DNA of 64,000 nucleotides. Origin: Telopea speciosissima. Lineage: Eukaryota > Streptophyta > Magnoliopsida > Proteales > Proteaceae. This document shows, piece after piece, positions 46,238-57,976 of the stretch. Position numbers and translations under genes: made by a program. The stretch covers positions 67,884,984 to 67,948,983 of the forward strand of contig NC_057919.1 of NCBI RefSeq assembly GCF_018873765.1, in the 5' to 3' direction. The notes beneath the pieces are model-generated. The model was not told the origin of the DNA. It was given only the letters and a program-made list of their open reading frames with translations, and made no database searches. Each line of letters starts with the position of its first letter. The first letter of the stretch is position 1.

Positions 46238-48730
46238 TATTGATATTGTATCGCTTGAACGTATAAATATTATCGTAATCATAGAATTAAATCTTGGTAT
46301 ATCTCGGTTTCACAAGAAACCAAAATGAGATGGTCATCGGCTTTAAAAAGTCTCATGTTTCGACCCAACTCGATCAATTTCAACCAAATTTCGACTATGT
46401 CTCACTAGTTTTGACCTGAGCATCTACAACATGTCACTTTTTTTTTTTTTTGGGGGTAAATATACCAATGTCACTTGTCACCATGGAAACTTGAATAAAC
46501 CTGATTGAAAATCAGGAGAGACACTTATTTAGTGAGGGTAAAATGGTCCAAAAATCAGGTTTTTGTCTAAATTTGATGGCAAAATGATCTTCCGGCGATC
46601 AGTTTCGGCATCGAATTTATTAATTTCAATTTCAAGTTGAAACCAGAATATATATTTTTCCTTTTTAAAAAAAAAAATTATAATAATCTAAACTCTAAAC
46701 TCTAAAAGAGACGACCAAAGCATCGTTTTAAAATATGTTTTTTTTGTTTAATAAATGCATCGTTTGAACAGAAGGGACATTTATGATATTATCTGACAAA
46801 CTCTCAAAAAAAAAAAAAAAACTATTTCAGGCATGATTTCATGTTACCGAGGAAGTTGAATTGCAGGTTCTAAGCTCCGCTATGTGTATTTATCGAATAT
46901 CTGAGAGTACTAAGGCGCCAGAGTTCCATCCCTTTTCTATTGTTCCTTCTTGTTTATTTTTAGCCCATTTCGTTTTGTGTGGAATAGACCTGAGTCTATA
47001 AATTATAACAATCACGGATTCACGCTCGTGGCTCAGCTTTCCATGAATTTCTTTAATGGTGAATCGAGATGGAAAAGCTAAGGAAATAAGTAGTAGAAGA
47101 AGAAGAATCCATTAAATTATTCAATTTATCATTGGAGGTCGGGACATCAGAAGACCATATCCTCTCTTCTTCAGAGTTCAGATCTGCTCTGTTCTGTTCG
47201 TAGGTATCAATTCCTTTCTGCTCTGCCTCTTCTCTTCTCCCCTCCCCTGTGTCCCTAAAACCTATTGAGTATATACTATTGGCCACTCTTTTCTAGGGAG
47301 TGAGTCAAAGTGAAAATAGAGAGAAAGTGAAACAGCGAAAACCTAAAAGGGTTTAGTTGCAGATCTAGTGATCAACCTTTTCTGGAGACTCCTTTTATTT
47401 TCTCCTCTGCTCTACAAGACAAACAAATACGTCTCTGTTTTTTTAGTCTTGACCTTTCGTTTTCCTGTCAAGCCAGAATATCTGTGCTCAGATTTTATCT
47501 ACTTAGTTTTTGAGAAACATAATCTGATATGAATCTCACCAAAATTTCCCAAATCCAAAACCCAAACAAAAGTTCTTCAAATTCCTATCTTTTCTTCTTT
47601 TTTGTCTTCTTCTTGAATTGAACCACAAACATTTTAATCATGATCTGTAAAGACCTAAATTTGGCTCATCCGTTCATGGGTTTTGAGTCATTGAGAAGAT
47701 AAATTGAAAGAAAACCACATATTTAAGCAGTGGTTTCATGAGAGGCGACTTGTATCATAGACTGCCACTCATTCATCAGTGCAGGTTCTTCGTACAATGT
47801 ACAATACTTCACTTTTTTGGTTACCTCTCAAATCATCTTCCATTGTTTGCAAATGCTCCCACATGAACATGATAAACATAGGTTTTTGTCAAAGTTTCAG
47901 TCCAATCTGAACCCTAAACCTTATCAGTTTCAATGGGTGTAAGATTGAATCTAATCCATTGATAGCCACAATGTCTTCTTCCCACACACCTGATGATCAG
48001 ATAGAATCCTCCTGTGCTTCTAGATCTCAGACATGGTTTGAGGAATCAGAATAGAATCATCATCAATCCTGGTCGAATCGGAGTTGGAATCAGTTGAATC
48101 TGATTCTGATTCCGTTCAAACAGAATGCATCGAATTGTACTGAGTTTCTAAGGTTCAGTCTGAATCCAACTGAACCAAAATCAAAATCCATGGAGTCTAA
48201 TTCTGATTCAGCTTTATTTGAACCATGATCTTGGTTGAAGGGTTTTCTACTTATGAACTAAATCTCAATCGAAACTTATTGCAATCTCTATTTAGGGTCA
48301 AAACCCAAGTTTCGATCGAGATTTAATTCTAGGCCTTCTAGGACCACTCACATGAAAATCACTGTGACACCTACATGAAGAGTGGATTCCATGTGAGTGG
48401 CATTGGAAGGTTTTAGACGATACTTGTACAAAGACACAATCTGTGTTAGTTTCAATCTTGGGAGGCCTAGGGTTGAAACTTGAAACCTAGAAATGAGATA
48501 TTTTGTTTAGCTTTATAAAAATCATTGGAATCGGCCAATTCTACAAGAAAAAACCCTAAATGCCTAGAACATATCAATTTCATGGATCTGGATTCTGGAT
48601 TTTTGATATTTGAAACCATGACCCGGATCCAGAATCCTGATCTCATCTCATTCCAATTCCGTTTTAGTGTCTCCGTGGGAAAAAAAACGAAAAAAGAAAA
48701 TAGAAACAAACCACGTGGTGAAATGAGGGT
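46238..48730. other. Intergenic DNA
   Basis: No supported gene. A stretch of GATTC/TGAATC-rich low-complexity sequence lies at 48,030-48,240. A small inverted repeat (CCTTCTAGGACCACTCACATG with CATGTGAGTGGCATTGGAAGG) spans about 48,336-48,410. Confidence 0.4.
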
Positions 48731-48738
48731 TCCAAAAC

Positions 48739-49377
48739 TAAGGGTGTCAATTGGGTACGAAACCGAGTATATGATTTGGAATCGGTTCAGTTCCAAGCAT
48801 TGGCAGTTGGATCTAGATCCAGACCAAGTTTCGGAATGGTTCTTGAATTTAATACTCTACCGTTCTTGGACAGTTCTAGTTCGGATTTGGTTACAATCCG
48901 GTTCTTGTATTCGATTCTTATTTAGCTATTACATCCGGTTACTATATCCAATTTAAATTCGGTTATACCATTCGGTTCTCGTTCGGTTATGATATTCACG
49001 AGACAAATCAATGTTTGCTTCTCAATAAGAAACTTGTAAGAAACCACTCAATTGACACCTGTAGTGTAAGGCAGATCCTTTGTTCGCAATTTGCTTACCC
49101 TAGGAAAGATGAAGCAATAAAAACTAAAGAAAAAGAAGTGAGAATTGAGAGGTTAAGTAAACCATATAACCATCAATTAGAGTATTTTAAACCTAATAAA
49201 ATATTAAAATTTTATGTTAATTCTTAAGACTGATAGATCCGCCAATTAGATGGGTAGATCCATATCCATTCCGAACTGAATCATAAAGAAATTTTCAGAT
49301 CTATCTAAACGGAGTAGTCGATTCGAATCCGGATCCAGATTCGGTATTTGATTAGTGGTTACTCGTTGACACCGTTA
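48739..49377. mobile_element. hAT-like non-autonomous element, 639 bases
   Basis: Ends TAAGGGTGTCAA ... TTGACACCGTTA, flanked by an exact 8-base duplication TCCAAAAC (48,731-48,738 and 49,378-49,385). The interior is built from repeated CGGTTC/GGTTCGG words. No transposase. Confidence 0.88.
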
Positions 49378-49589
49378 TCCAAAACTGCAATTTCCACATC
49401 TCCTACTTTTATTATTATTAAAAATCGTACATTTTTTGTTACATTTGACGCATAAAAGAGGGTGGAAGGACTGGAAGGTAAACGTTGTGGCGCGCTCTGG
49501 CTCTTTTCTTTGGCGGGGTTTTTGGATTTCAGGGTTTCAGCTTGTAGGGATCAAAATATTTGGAATCATAAGGGTAACATGGTCATTTT

Positions 49590-50113
49590 AAGATAAATAG
49601 GGCTAGGGTTTCGTGTCTCTTTGGTCAGTTACTCAGATGTGCAAGAGTGTGTGTGTCGGTTCGGTTGTTATCGTCTCTCACTCTTAATATATATATATAC
49701 ACATATTCTATCATTCTCTTTACTGTGTCACTGTGCATGTCGATTTCTCATTTTTAGTTTCCCAAATTCCTCCAACCCTTCACTTGATCTTCCTCTTAGC
49801 GGCAAACCATTAACTAGAAGTTCTGATCCAGTTATTAAGCCTTTCCCCTCTTCGTCTCTCTCTCTCTCTCTCTCTATATCCGTTCTCCTGTTATTGATTT
49901 GATTTTAGTAAATTTTGGTGTTGGTTTTGTCTCAGATCTCTTTCTTAGAACTCTGATAGATCCTGTGTAGTAGTTTTACTATTCGTTCAGCAAATGATTA
50001 GGGTTTCCAGAGACTCAGAGAAGGGTATTTCTATAGTTTAATAAGCCCAACTCAGTCACGCCTCACTTCGTTTCCTCTGTTTCACCCAGCTTTTTGGTTT
50101 CGAAGTAACATTG
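49590..50113 (+). promoter_or_regulatory. Putative promoter and leader of the GATA gene
   Basis: GATAAATAG (49,592-49,600), a TATA-like box, is followed by a telo-box CTAGGGTTT (49,603). A pyrimidine-rich leader with a CT microsatellite (about 49,856-49,874) runs toward the ATG. Inferred from sequence only. Confidence 0.35.
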
Positions 50114-50761
50114 ATGATGGATCTGGCTGAAAAAGTGAGTGATCATTAGTTCTTTTACGGCTGACCTAAGTTATCATTACTTCTGGTTCGTATCTAACTG
50201 GATCTTTTTTTTTTATTCACTGGTTTCAGATACAAGGATCGGAGACTGAGGAGATGAGTAGCAAATGCTCTGACGCGGGTTCTTCGGAAGAAGGCCAGGC
50301 TAACGATCCCAAGAAGAGTTGTACCGATTGCAGGACTACGAAAACCCCCTTGTGGAGAGGCGGTCCTGCTGGGCCTAAGGTGATCACGAAATCCCAATAT
50401 TTATTTCTTCGTTTTCTGATCCTGCTATTGACGGTTTCATTTGGGTTAGGTTTTTGATCTTGATCATTTGGTGTTGTTTTCGCAGTCACTCTGTAATGCT
50501 TGTGGGATCAGATACAGAAAGAAGAGAAGGGCACTCCTTGGCCTGAACAAAGGTGGACAAGAGAAGAAGAAAGATGGAAGAAGTAACCAAAACAACAACA
50601 ACAAAAAACTGGGTGTTTCACTGAAGCTGAGATTATTTGAATTAGGGAGGGAGGTTTTTCTGGATCGATCAACCATGGAGAAGCAGAGGAGGAAGTTGGG
50701 TGAGGAAGAACAGGCGGCTGTTCTACTGATGGCCTTATCCTGTGGTTCTGTCTATGCCTAA
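50114..50761 (+). CDS. B-class GATA transcription factor with LLM motif
   Basis: Sequence-specific nuclear DNA-binding protein. Exons 50114-50134, 50230-50379 and 50486-50761 join in frame to 148 aa. An alternative ATG lies three bases downstream at 50,117. A single plant-type GATA zinc finger (CX2CX18CX2C) spans exons 2 and 3: CTDCRTTKTPLWRGGPAGPK, then LCNACGIRYRKKRRA, at about residues 40-75. The basic, Asn/Lys-rich middle is low complexity. Near the C-terminus, AAVLLMALSCG contains the Leu-Leu-Met (LLM) motif that defines LLM-domain B-GATA factors. Known members act in greening, cytokinin and growth control. The small size and lack of an N-terminal extension fit the GATA15/16/17-like subgroup. 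No frame damage. The exact orthologue cannot be assigned. Confidence 0.93.
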
Positions 50762-52120
50762 GCAATCCTTTAGAGATATTCTCTGTTTTCTTTTTGGGGA
50801 ATTTCAGTTTTTCTTACAAGTTTTGATGTTGATCCCTGTAAACCCTTTTGTTTTTCTTTCTTTTTTATTTGGGGTTTTGGGGGTTATAGACATAAAAGAA
50901 GAAGAAATTGAAGGTAGGTTGGAGAAGGAAGAAAAGTATATATGGAATTCAAAAGTTGAAATGGATGGATTAGGATGGATTGCAGATAATCATGGTTTTT
51001 CTAACAATGGATTGATTAAATCCTGTACTCTTTTCTTTTTGAGTAAATATATCCATGAATCTTTTTTTATATATGCTTGAGGTAACAGTAAAATCAAAAC
51101 TCTAAAGGCTCTGTTTGTTTCATTTTTCTTTTCTTTAAAGCTTATAACTTGTCAACATATTCGACAGAATGTGTGGTTGTTTGTCCTTTTCCCGTAACAT
51201 AACAAAAGGATGATGAAATTACACTTTACTGTCTTTCTAATGACTTTCTTAGTTTTATAAATACAAATGGTTTGAAATTGTGAAAGGTCCACACCCACAA
51301 AGGCAGAGCTTCCTTTCTAGGCGATTAGTTCTCAACTTAAGATGTCTTTCTCAATGCTTCAACTAAAATAGTTTTACTTACACAGCCAAATGAGTTAATT
51401 AGTTAAAATGGGGGTCTCAATCGATTTCTCCTCATGAAAATCCCATCCAGATTGATGCTTGTGTGCGTGCGTGCTTCTATTTATCAGTGCGTGTGCAAGC
51501 TCTATGCTTTCATATGTGCTTCTATTTGTTAGCGTGCATGTAGGCTCTAGAGGTCCAAGCAACGGTCTCTTTCTCGTGATATGTTTACTTTATTTAAGAG
51601 ACTTGTTTAAATTTCCTATAAGTAAATAAATAAAACAAAATCGAACTAATATAGAGAAATAGAGTAGGAAACTAGAATTTCTGAATCATCACACTTAAAA
51701 TTTTAACCCCTTAAACGTGTGAATTAAAACCCGAAATAAATTCATTGGACAGTTTTTATCAGTGCGTGTACTACATTACCTGAGTTAAAAGTTATGCCTC
51801 TCGAAAGTTGTGTTGGTAATGTAGTACTTTTGACATGATCGTATGGACTTCTAATGATCCAAAAATTAAATCTTCTTTACATCATTAAATGAAATTTTAT
51901 AGGTGTACTCAAATCTTGTAATCTTCGTTTGATTGCCACTTGTCTTATTTCTAAAAGTTCTTTAGAATAAAAATAGATTTTCAAAATAATTTGAAAGTCA
52001 CTTACTAATATGTCATTATAAAAAACTATCATGGGGATGTTATCAAAAGTTATCATTATTTAAAAAAAAAAAAAGAAACTAATTTTTTTGGGTGTTAGTA
52101 GTTGTTTATTTTTATTTTGG
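50762..52120. other. 3' flank of GATA gene and intergenic DNA
   Basis: No further gene. Contains homopolymer runs and simple GTGC repeats near 51,465-51,480. Confidence 0.45.
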
Positions 52121-52318
52121 GCAAAAGAACGCTATTTGGGCCTTTAGAGCCTTCACATTCCCATTGGTCAAGGGCATCGCACACACAAGCATCGACCTGG
52201 GTGGAATTTCTACCTTTCCATGGGGGTAGGGCTGTATTTTCTATGGAGATAAGGCGGTTTTGTGTCTAGGCACAGGAGCCACGCTGGCTACACGACCAGG
52301 TAGCGTTCTTTTCCCCTT
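52121..52318. mobile_element. MITE-like element with short inverted ends
   Basis: The outer sequences GCAAAAGAACGCTATTTGGG and its near-complement CCAGGTAGCGTTCTTTTCC bracket about 198 bases with an imperfectly self-complementary centre (CCATGGGGGTAGGG...GGAGATAAGGCGG). A related start (GGGCAAAAGAACTCTATTCG) occurs at 16,858. Confidence 0.5.
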
Positions 52319-52964
52319 TTATTTATTTATTTTTGTCTAGAGTATTGATATACATACTTTGATATACACAGGATGTGTGCAAATATAAAAATAGGTATTT
52401 GATTGAAGGGAGAGGGTTGGGCACACCGCACACAACTCACTCCGACTAAGCAGGTGGCTTTGCCCAATGGAAGGGGTAGGGTGGTCCTTTTTCATGGGGA
52501 GGGAAGAGAGAGACACAGGGTGGGTACCACCGCACCATGCCCACAATTTTCCCTTGATTGAATTAGACTATGAAACTCGACACATGGATAATCTAGATCA
52601 TGTCTTTTCTATTCAATGGTAGGAACAAACTTATATAAAGTCCACACCACAATATAAATAGTTTGTGATATTTGGAAAAATAATACACCTTTGTGATGAA
52701 AACAAATGTATCATATATGAATCCAATAACTTGACAGACAAAAGGGGGGGGGGGTTCTTTATTAATGAAGTAACAATTGATAAGCCCGTTTAGACCATTT
52801 ACAGATTGATTAGCCTGATTATGGACCAATAACCGATTGACCAAATATGATCATGTTCATGCTCAGTTTATGAGGCTTGATTAGCTAAATAGGTCGAGTA
52901 TGGTTTGGACTCTGGAGTATTAAAATGTAGGTAGTGATTAAGCCTGACCAAGACCGACCTGTTG
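52319..52964. other. Intergenic DNA with a hAT-like end
   Basis: No gene. TTGACACCCCTAAC at about 52,961-52,974 matches the right end of the hAT-like element at 41,752-42,661, but no partner end was found to the left. Confidence 0.4.
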
Positions 52965-52970
52965 ACACCC

Positions 52971-53590
52971 CTAACAATAATCGCTTACTTCCCCCAGGCC
53001 CCAACCCCCCTCCCCCCCTCTTTTTTTTGTTTTTTTTGAACTCTTTTTCTTTAAGCACTTTCAAGTTGGGCATCACTCTATTTTATTTTTGGCTTTGCTA
53101 CATTCTCGTAGTGAGTAGAAATCTCCAGGTGGCCCAAGGTTCTAGAGCTCTCTCTCTCTCTCTTTACCACACACCCTAGTCGGTAGGTCCCCTTTAGTTA
53201 GTTGTCACATGGTTGGTGAAACAATGCACACCAAAAGGTAAGGCATCGTCTAGACAACTAACTTAAAAGGACCTAACGACCAGGGTGAGAGAGAGAGAGA
53301 GATGTTTGGATCCTCTCCAATAAGCATCCCGCCCAAAGCTGTCGGGATGTGTGTGGTACAGTCCAACCATTGGATGCCTCATTGGGTTCTCCACTTAGTG
53401 AATAGTATCCCAAAGAGAGGAAGAACCTTGGGTCACCTGAAGACTCACCACGACAATGTAACAAAGCCAAAAATAAAATAGAGATGCCTAACTTAGGAAA
53501 AATCCATCTACATTAAATATGTAGGAGCTTGAAAGTGCTAAAAGGACTAGAGTTAAAAAAAAAAAAACAGAGCACTATTATTGTTAGGAT
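52971..53590. mobile_element. Large foldback element
   Basis: Outer ends CCTAACAATAAT ... ATTATTGTTAGG bracket long complementary arms. The left block 53,038-53,205 (AGCACTTTCAAG, TTTTATTTTTGGCTTTG, GTGGCCCAAGGTTCT, GGTCCCCTTTAGTTAGTTGT) has its complement between 53,254 and 53,548 in reverse order, with insertions in the right arm. The tip is about 50 bases. CT/GA microsatellites pair within the arms. Confidence 0.7.
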
Positions 53591-54360
53591 GACTCAGTAC
53601 CTTGAAAACAACCACATCAGTTGCCAAAATGATCCTGAGTGATTAATATAGGATACGTTTTTCTCTGAGCTACCAAAAGAAGGCATCCTAGCACCCTCTC
53701 TCTATATTTCTCTTCTCCTCATACGAAATAACCTTCCTATCCTCTTACGTACGAGATCATTTCGACTTCTACCATATTTCATATGACCATTGTGCTCACA
53801 AAATTCTCTCTCATACTCGATCAAGGCGAAGCTCTAATTACTGTATGGTGTGAACCCTTTTAGTTCACCTTCGATTATGACTATGTGACAATAAGGTTAG
53901 TTGCAAAGCTCGGTGGTCAAGTTTTATGTCATTAAACCAATCATGTTTTAATTATTTTTAACTTATTATAAAGAGATTTTTTTATTAGCACCTTTAATTA
54001 GGGTTTCCAAATAATTTGTAACTTTATACTTTTTGACAAAGACATCTTTTTGAATGACATAATGATAAATCATTTTTCAATTATTTTTGAAAACCTTATT
54101 TTACCCTATAAACTTAAACTTTTAAAAATGAGATAAAAAACAATCAAAATGTATAACAAGATCTAAATACAATTTCAAAGGTGTCATTGAGACAATTTCT
54201 GATACACATAAAAGTCACCTATCAATACCCATCGGACACGTGGAATAAGAGGATCCTGACTTTGTTTAGGATTCCCAAGGATCCATACCCGCAAAAGATC
54301 CATAGAAGATCCAAACTACTCACATTAAGTACTTTCCAAACAAGGAGATAACTTGACGAC
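53591..54360. other. AT-rich intergenic DNA
   Basis: No gene or paired element recognised. Confidence 0.45.
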
Positions 54361-54364
54361 TAAT

Positions 54365-54838
54365 CTAGAAAACTCTCACTAATAAGATTTTCAATCGGAG
54401 ATATATCTTCTATTTTCTCTCACAGAGAACCAACTCCCATTCAAGACATCTTCCTAAACGCGATTATCAAGATCGCCCTATTAACTACTCTTTGCACTTT
54501 TGCTCTATCAATTCCTGTTGTTGTTACTGAAGAAACTTACTTAGGCATTAGAGAGTCCCTCCCGGAGTCACCTCTAGCCCTCTGTTGTCTCTCTTGTTCT
54601 ATTTTTGCACACCACCCTATGCCATGTAAGGACCTCACAATTTTTGCGACAACAGTTGCTATTATGAAAATTTCTCACTAATAAGATTTTGATGAGAGAT
54701 ATATCTTCAATTTTCTCCCACAGAGAACCAACTTCCATTTAAGACGTCTTCCTAAACGGGACTGTTACGATCACCCTATTAACTACTCTTTGCACTTTTA
54801 CTCTAGCAATTTCTGTTATTGTTACTGAAGAAGCTGAC
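54365..54838. repeat. Tandem duplication forming the target of two transposons
   Basis: Block 54,369-54,655 (CTCACTAATAAGATTTTC ... GTTGCTATTATG) is repeated directly from 54,665. The second copy is split at CTGACTTA (54,838) by two DNA elements and resumes at 59,325 (GCATTAGAGAGTCCCTCTC ... TACTATTATAAAA, to about 59,452). Confidence 0.88.
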
Positions 54839-55284
54839 TTAGGCACCGTTTGACAACGTTATATTTTTTCTGTTTCTTTGCCAGTAACGTTATGAGAACA
54901 CAAATGAAACAAAAAAACCGTTTGATAAAACCGTTTTGTTTCACTTGTTTTTTATAACAAAAATTAAAATTTATAACAATTTATGCCTTAAAAAACGTTT
55001 TTGACATAACAACAATTTGTTGTTATTACCATTTTACAAGCCAATGGAAAAAATTGTTACTCGACAAATCACACTCGTTCACTGCTATTTGGTAAACTTG
55101 AATGGTAACCATGTATTCCTAAACAATATTATCTTTCATTAATGGTTGATAATATATCTAGACATTTTTATGGCATCTATTACAATACTTTATTTGATTA
55201 TGATATTTGGTTGAATGCCCAACTATATGTCATTATGTTGGACAACATAATATTGCATTATTTATTGTCGTATTCTTTACAGAT

Positions 55285-56675
55285 ATGTCAGTCAATAATT
55301 ACAACCAAGATGATTCATCAGATGACGATGATATTATCATTTTAGCTATGGTTGACGCTGTTCTTGATTCGATCAGAGTTAGAAAACCATGCATGGATGA
55401 GCTGTACACTTCATCTCTTTTAATGCATGACATATTGACGGGCCATTCCGATTTTTGCTATAAGTTGTTTAGAGTTGAAAGACACGTATTCCCTAACCTA
55501 CGTGACCTCATGGTTCAGAGAAACTGGTTGCAAGACACTCGTTTTATTCGAGTTGATGAACAACTAGGGATCTTCTTGATGAAAGTTGGACATGCTTTAG
55601 GTACTAGAAAGGTGGCAACTAAATTTTGGGGGTCAACACAGACAATTAGCGTTGTCTTTCAGCTTGTGTTGCAAGCTATGCTCAATTTAGCAGAGGACCT
55701 CATTCAACCACCTTCTTATGAGGTAGTACCAAACGAGATAAAATACAACCCTAAATACAACCCTTATTTTAAGGTAATCTCGACTTTGACTATAGGGTTT
55801 TTAGTATGTTAATTTATGACTGGAATCCTTTTTTCTTAAAATATAATATGTATCAACTGTTCCTTTTAGGATTGCATCGGTGCTATTGATGGCTCTCATA
55901 TCAATGCAATAGTCACATCAAGGGAGCAAGCCCAATATCAAAATCGAAAGAAAATAACCACACAGAATGTCATGTGTGCTTGTTCATTCGATATGCGTTT
56001 TACTTTTGTGTACGCGGGTTGGGAAGGTAGTGCACATGATGTTAGAGTCTTTGAAGCTGCAAGAGCAGATCCATCTTTAGGTTTTCCTCATCCACCTCCA
56101 GGTAAATTATAGATTTTGAAACCCCTCAATTCTGTCAGATTTTGATTATTATAATTAATATTAATATATAATTTATAATGCTTCTAGGTAAGTATTATGT
56201 TGTGGACTCAGGTTATGCAAACCAACTTGGGCACTTAACACCGTTTAGAGGAGAAAGGTATCACTTACCGGACTTTCAGGGAGTGCGCAGGAGAGCAAGA
56301 ACGGCTAAAGAATTGTTCAACCACAGACATTCCTCTCTAAGGAATGTTATCGAAAGGATATTTGGAGTCCTAAAGAATAGGTTTCAAATCTTGAGGTCAA
56401 TGAAGGCGTATAGCATTAATGACCAAGCGTTAATTGTGTTGGCTTGTTGTGGGTTGCATAACTATATCAAAGATGAACAAAGAAGGGATGAATTGTTTGA
56501 GGAGTATGGTCGGGAAAGACACATAGTAGATGCATTTAATCCCGACCCTCAATCTTTTGAACAAGTTAATGCAACTACAATTCAAAGGAAAAGTGCAAGA
56601 CAAATGATAGTAGCACGCCTCCAAATTGCAAACGAATTGGCCATCGGTATGAGGTTGCCTCAGATTCCTATTTAG
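55285..56675 (+). CDS. HARBI1-like transposase (DDE_Tnp_4), intact
   Basis: Exons 55285-55773, 55870-56101 and 56188-56675 join through GT-AG introns to 402 aa, the normal size. Residues 1-20 are Asp/Ser-rich. A helical N-terminal region follows (FPNLRDLMVQRNWL, ALGTRKVATKFWGSTQTIS), related to the DUF8040/HTH part of ALP1/HARBI1 proteins. The catalytic triad is visible: Asp in GAIDGSHINA (exon 2 start), Asp in GWEGSAHDVRVF, and Glu in NVIERIFGVLKNRF (exon 3). GYANQLGHLTPFRGERYH and CCGLHNYIKDEQ are family hallmarks. The start at 55,285 is the first ATG after an AG that could itself be an acceptor, so an upstream exon is possible. It excises and reinserts the element at TWA sites. No stops or shifts occur. 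Confidence 0.93.
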
Positions 56676-56914
56676 GAAGATTTATCTAATGGTTGGACAA
56701 CATGGTTGTATACTTTATAATGTTATTTTGATACTTATGGAGATTGATGATCGATTCATTTTTATGTACTTTATTTGGTTAACTTTCAAACTTATGGATA
56801 TTGATGGTGTCGATGAATTAATGGTTATGTACTTAACATCATTTATATCTTTATGGCATGTTTAAATATTTTTCATATCATACCCATTATTAAACCATCT
56901 TTTTATTTGACCAG

Positions 56915-57187
56915 AAGGCTTCTAGTCAGTATACGCTTACACATGCTAGATGTGCAGTGTGCAACTCCATTTGTAGTACGGATATAACAAAGAAAGGTCC
57001 CAATACAGGTAGACATTTTTTCAAATGTCTACAACATAAAGAATTTTTCATGTGGGTAGAAGATTTAAGATTATGTCAATGTAGAGAAGGACAATGTAAG
57101 GTACGAACATCAAAAACCACAGCAAACCCCGGTCGAAGATTCTGGTGTTGCCCAAAATTAACAGGGATATGCCTAATATTCACATAA
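56915..57187 (+). CDS. GRF-type zinc-finger ORF inside the Harbinger element
   Basis: After a good acceptor (TTTTTATTTGACCAG, ending 56,914) a 90-codon frame encodes two tandem GRF-type zinc-finger-like blocks: CAVCNSICSTDITKKGPNTG, then RHFFKC...FFMWVED, and LCQCREGQCKVRTSKTTANP followed by GRRFWCC. A possible continuation after another acceptor (57,252) has C-stop-FFKWIDEE at about 57,268-57,293 and a Glu/Lys-rich coiled-coil-like end to 57,483. GRF fingers bind nucleic acid and occur in many plant proteins that pair the finger with a coiled coil. No upstream ATG exon was identified and the continuation contains a stop. It may therefore be a captured gene fragment or a degenerate accessory ORF. 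Confidence 0.65.
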   Translation, partial: KASSQYTLTHARCAVCNSICSTDITKKGPNTGRHFFKCLQHKEFFMWVEDLRLCQCREGQCKVRTSKTTANPGRRFWCCPKLTGICLIFT

Positions 57188-57976
57188 GTATAGAGTGATT
57201 ATATTCTTTAAGATTATGTAATGTTAATAAGAATGTTTTTATTTTTTATACAGATTCAAAACCCGAGTTGTTGATTTTTCAAATGGATAGATGAAGAAAT
57301 CATGTACGGTTATAAATAGTCTAACCCAATGTCAAGTGATTGTGTGGGCACTTCAACTTCAATCACCTCTTCCTCAACTCCTACATCTGTACAGGTTATG
57401 GAATATTTGCAGAAAACAATGCAAGAAGAGGAAGAAAAAAAAAGGATTTTAATAGGGTCAATTCAAGCTTCAGAGAAAAAGTAAAAAATATACAATGATA
57501 TCCTTGAAGACCTTAAGAATATGAGCATAAACAAAAAATGATGATTGTTCAAATGATTGTGTACCTTTTATTTCAATATATACTTTATGTGGGTTTGTAA
57601 TAACTAATACACCAATGTTATTTACTTTATATGGATTACAATATTAATGGTTACGCATAATTTTCTTTATATGTTTTTTCAATATATTTTTTTTTAATTA
57701 AAAATAATTTTTAATGTCCTACCATCCCTGATTTTATATGTATTTTAGTAAAAATGGTAATTTTGTAATTTACATTAATCGATACAAAATTGTTACAGAA
57801 ACAGCTTTTATCAAACTCTTTTTAATATTAATAGTGTTCTGGACACGTTTCTGGAACAGATTTATCAAACACCTTTCAAGAAGTCAGTAATGTTATTCTA
57901 GTAACAGTAACACCAAAATACGTTTTTAGTCAAAAACAAAACAGAAACACTACTAACGTTGTCAAACGGTGCCTTA

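Larger units (their letters stand above)
54842..57973 (+). mobile_element. PIF/Harbinger DNA transposon, 3.1 kb, apparently intact transposase
   Basis: Perfect 19-base terminal inverted repeats (GGCACCGTTTGACAACGTT and complement) with TTA target duplications at 54,839-54,841 and 57,974-57,976. It carries a full-length transposase (55,285-56,675) and a downstream GRF zinc-finger frame. No Myb/SANT-like ORF is seen, although the superfamily normally has one. Subterminal regions share AACAGAAACA/GTTTCTGTTTC-like words. The element could still be mobile if the second factor is supplied elsewhere. Confidence 0.95.

Noticed and set aside
47053..47286. 77-codon Glu/Ser-rich minus-strand frame
   Set aside because: No recognisable domain. 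Could be a leader of an unseen gene, but nothing downstream supports one.
50194..50765. Frames antisense to and overlapping the GATA gene
   Set aside because: Shadows of the GATA coding exons, which have clear zinc-finger and splice evidence on the plus strand.
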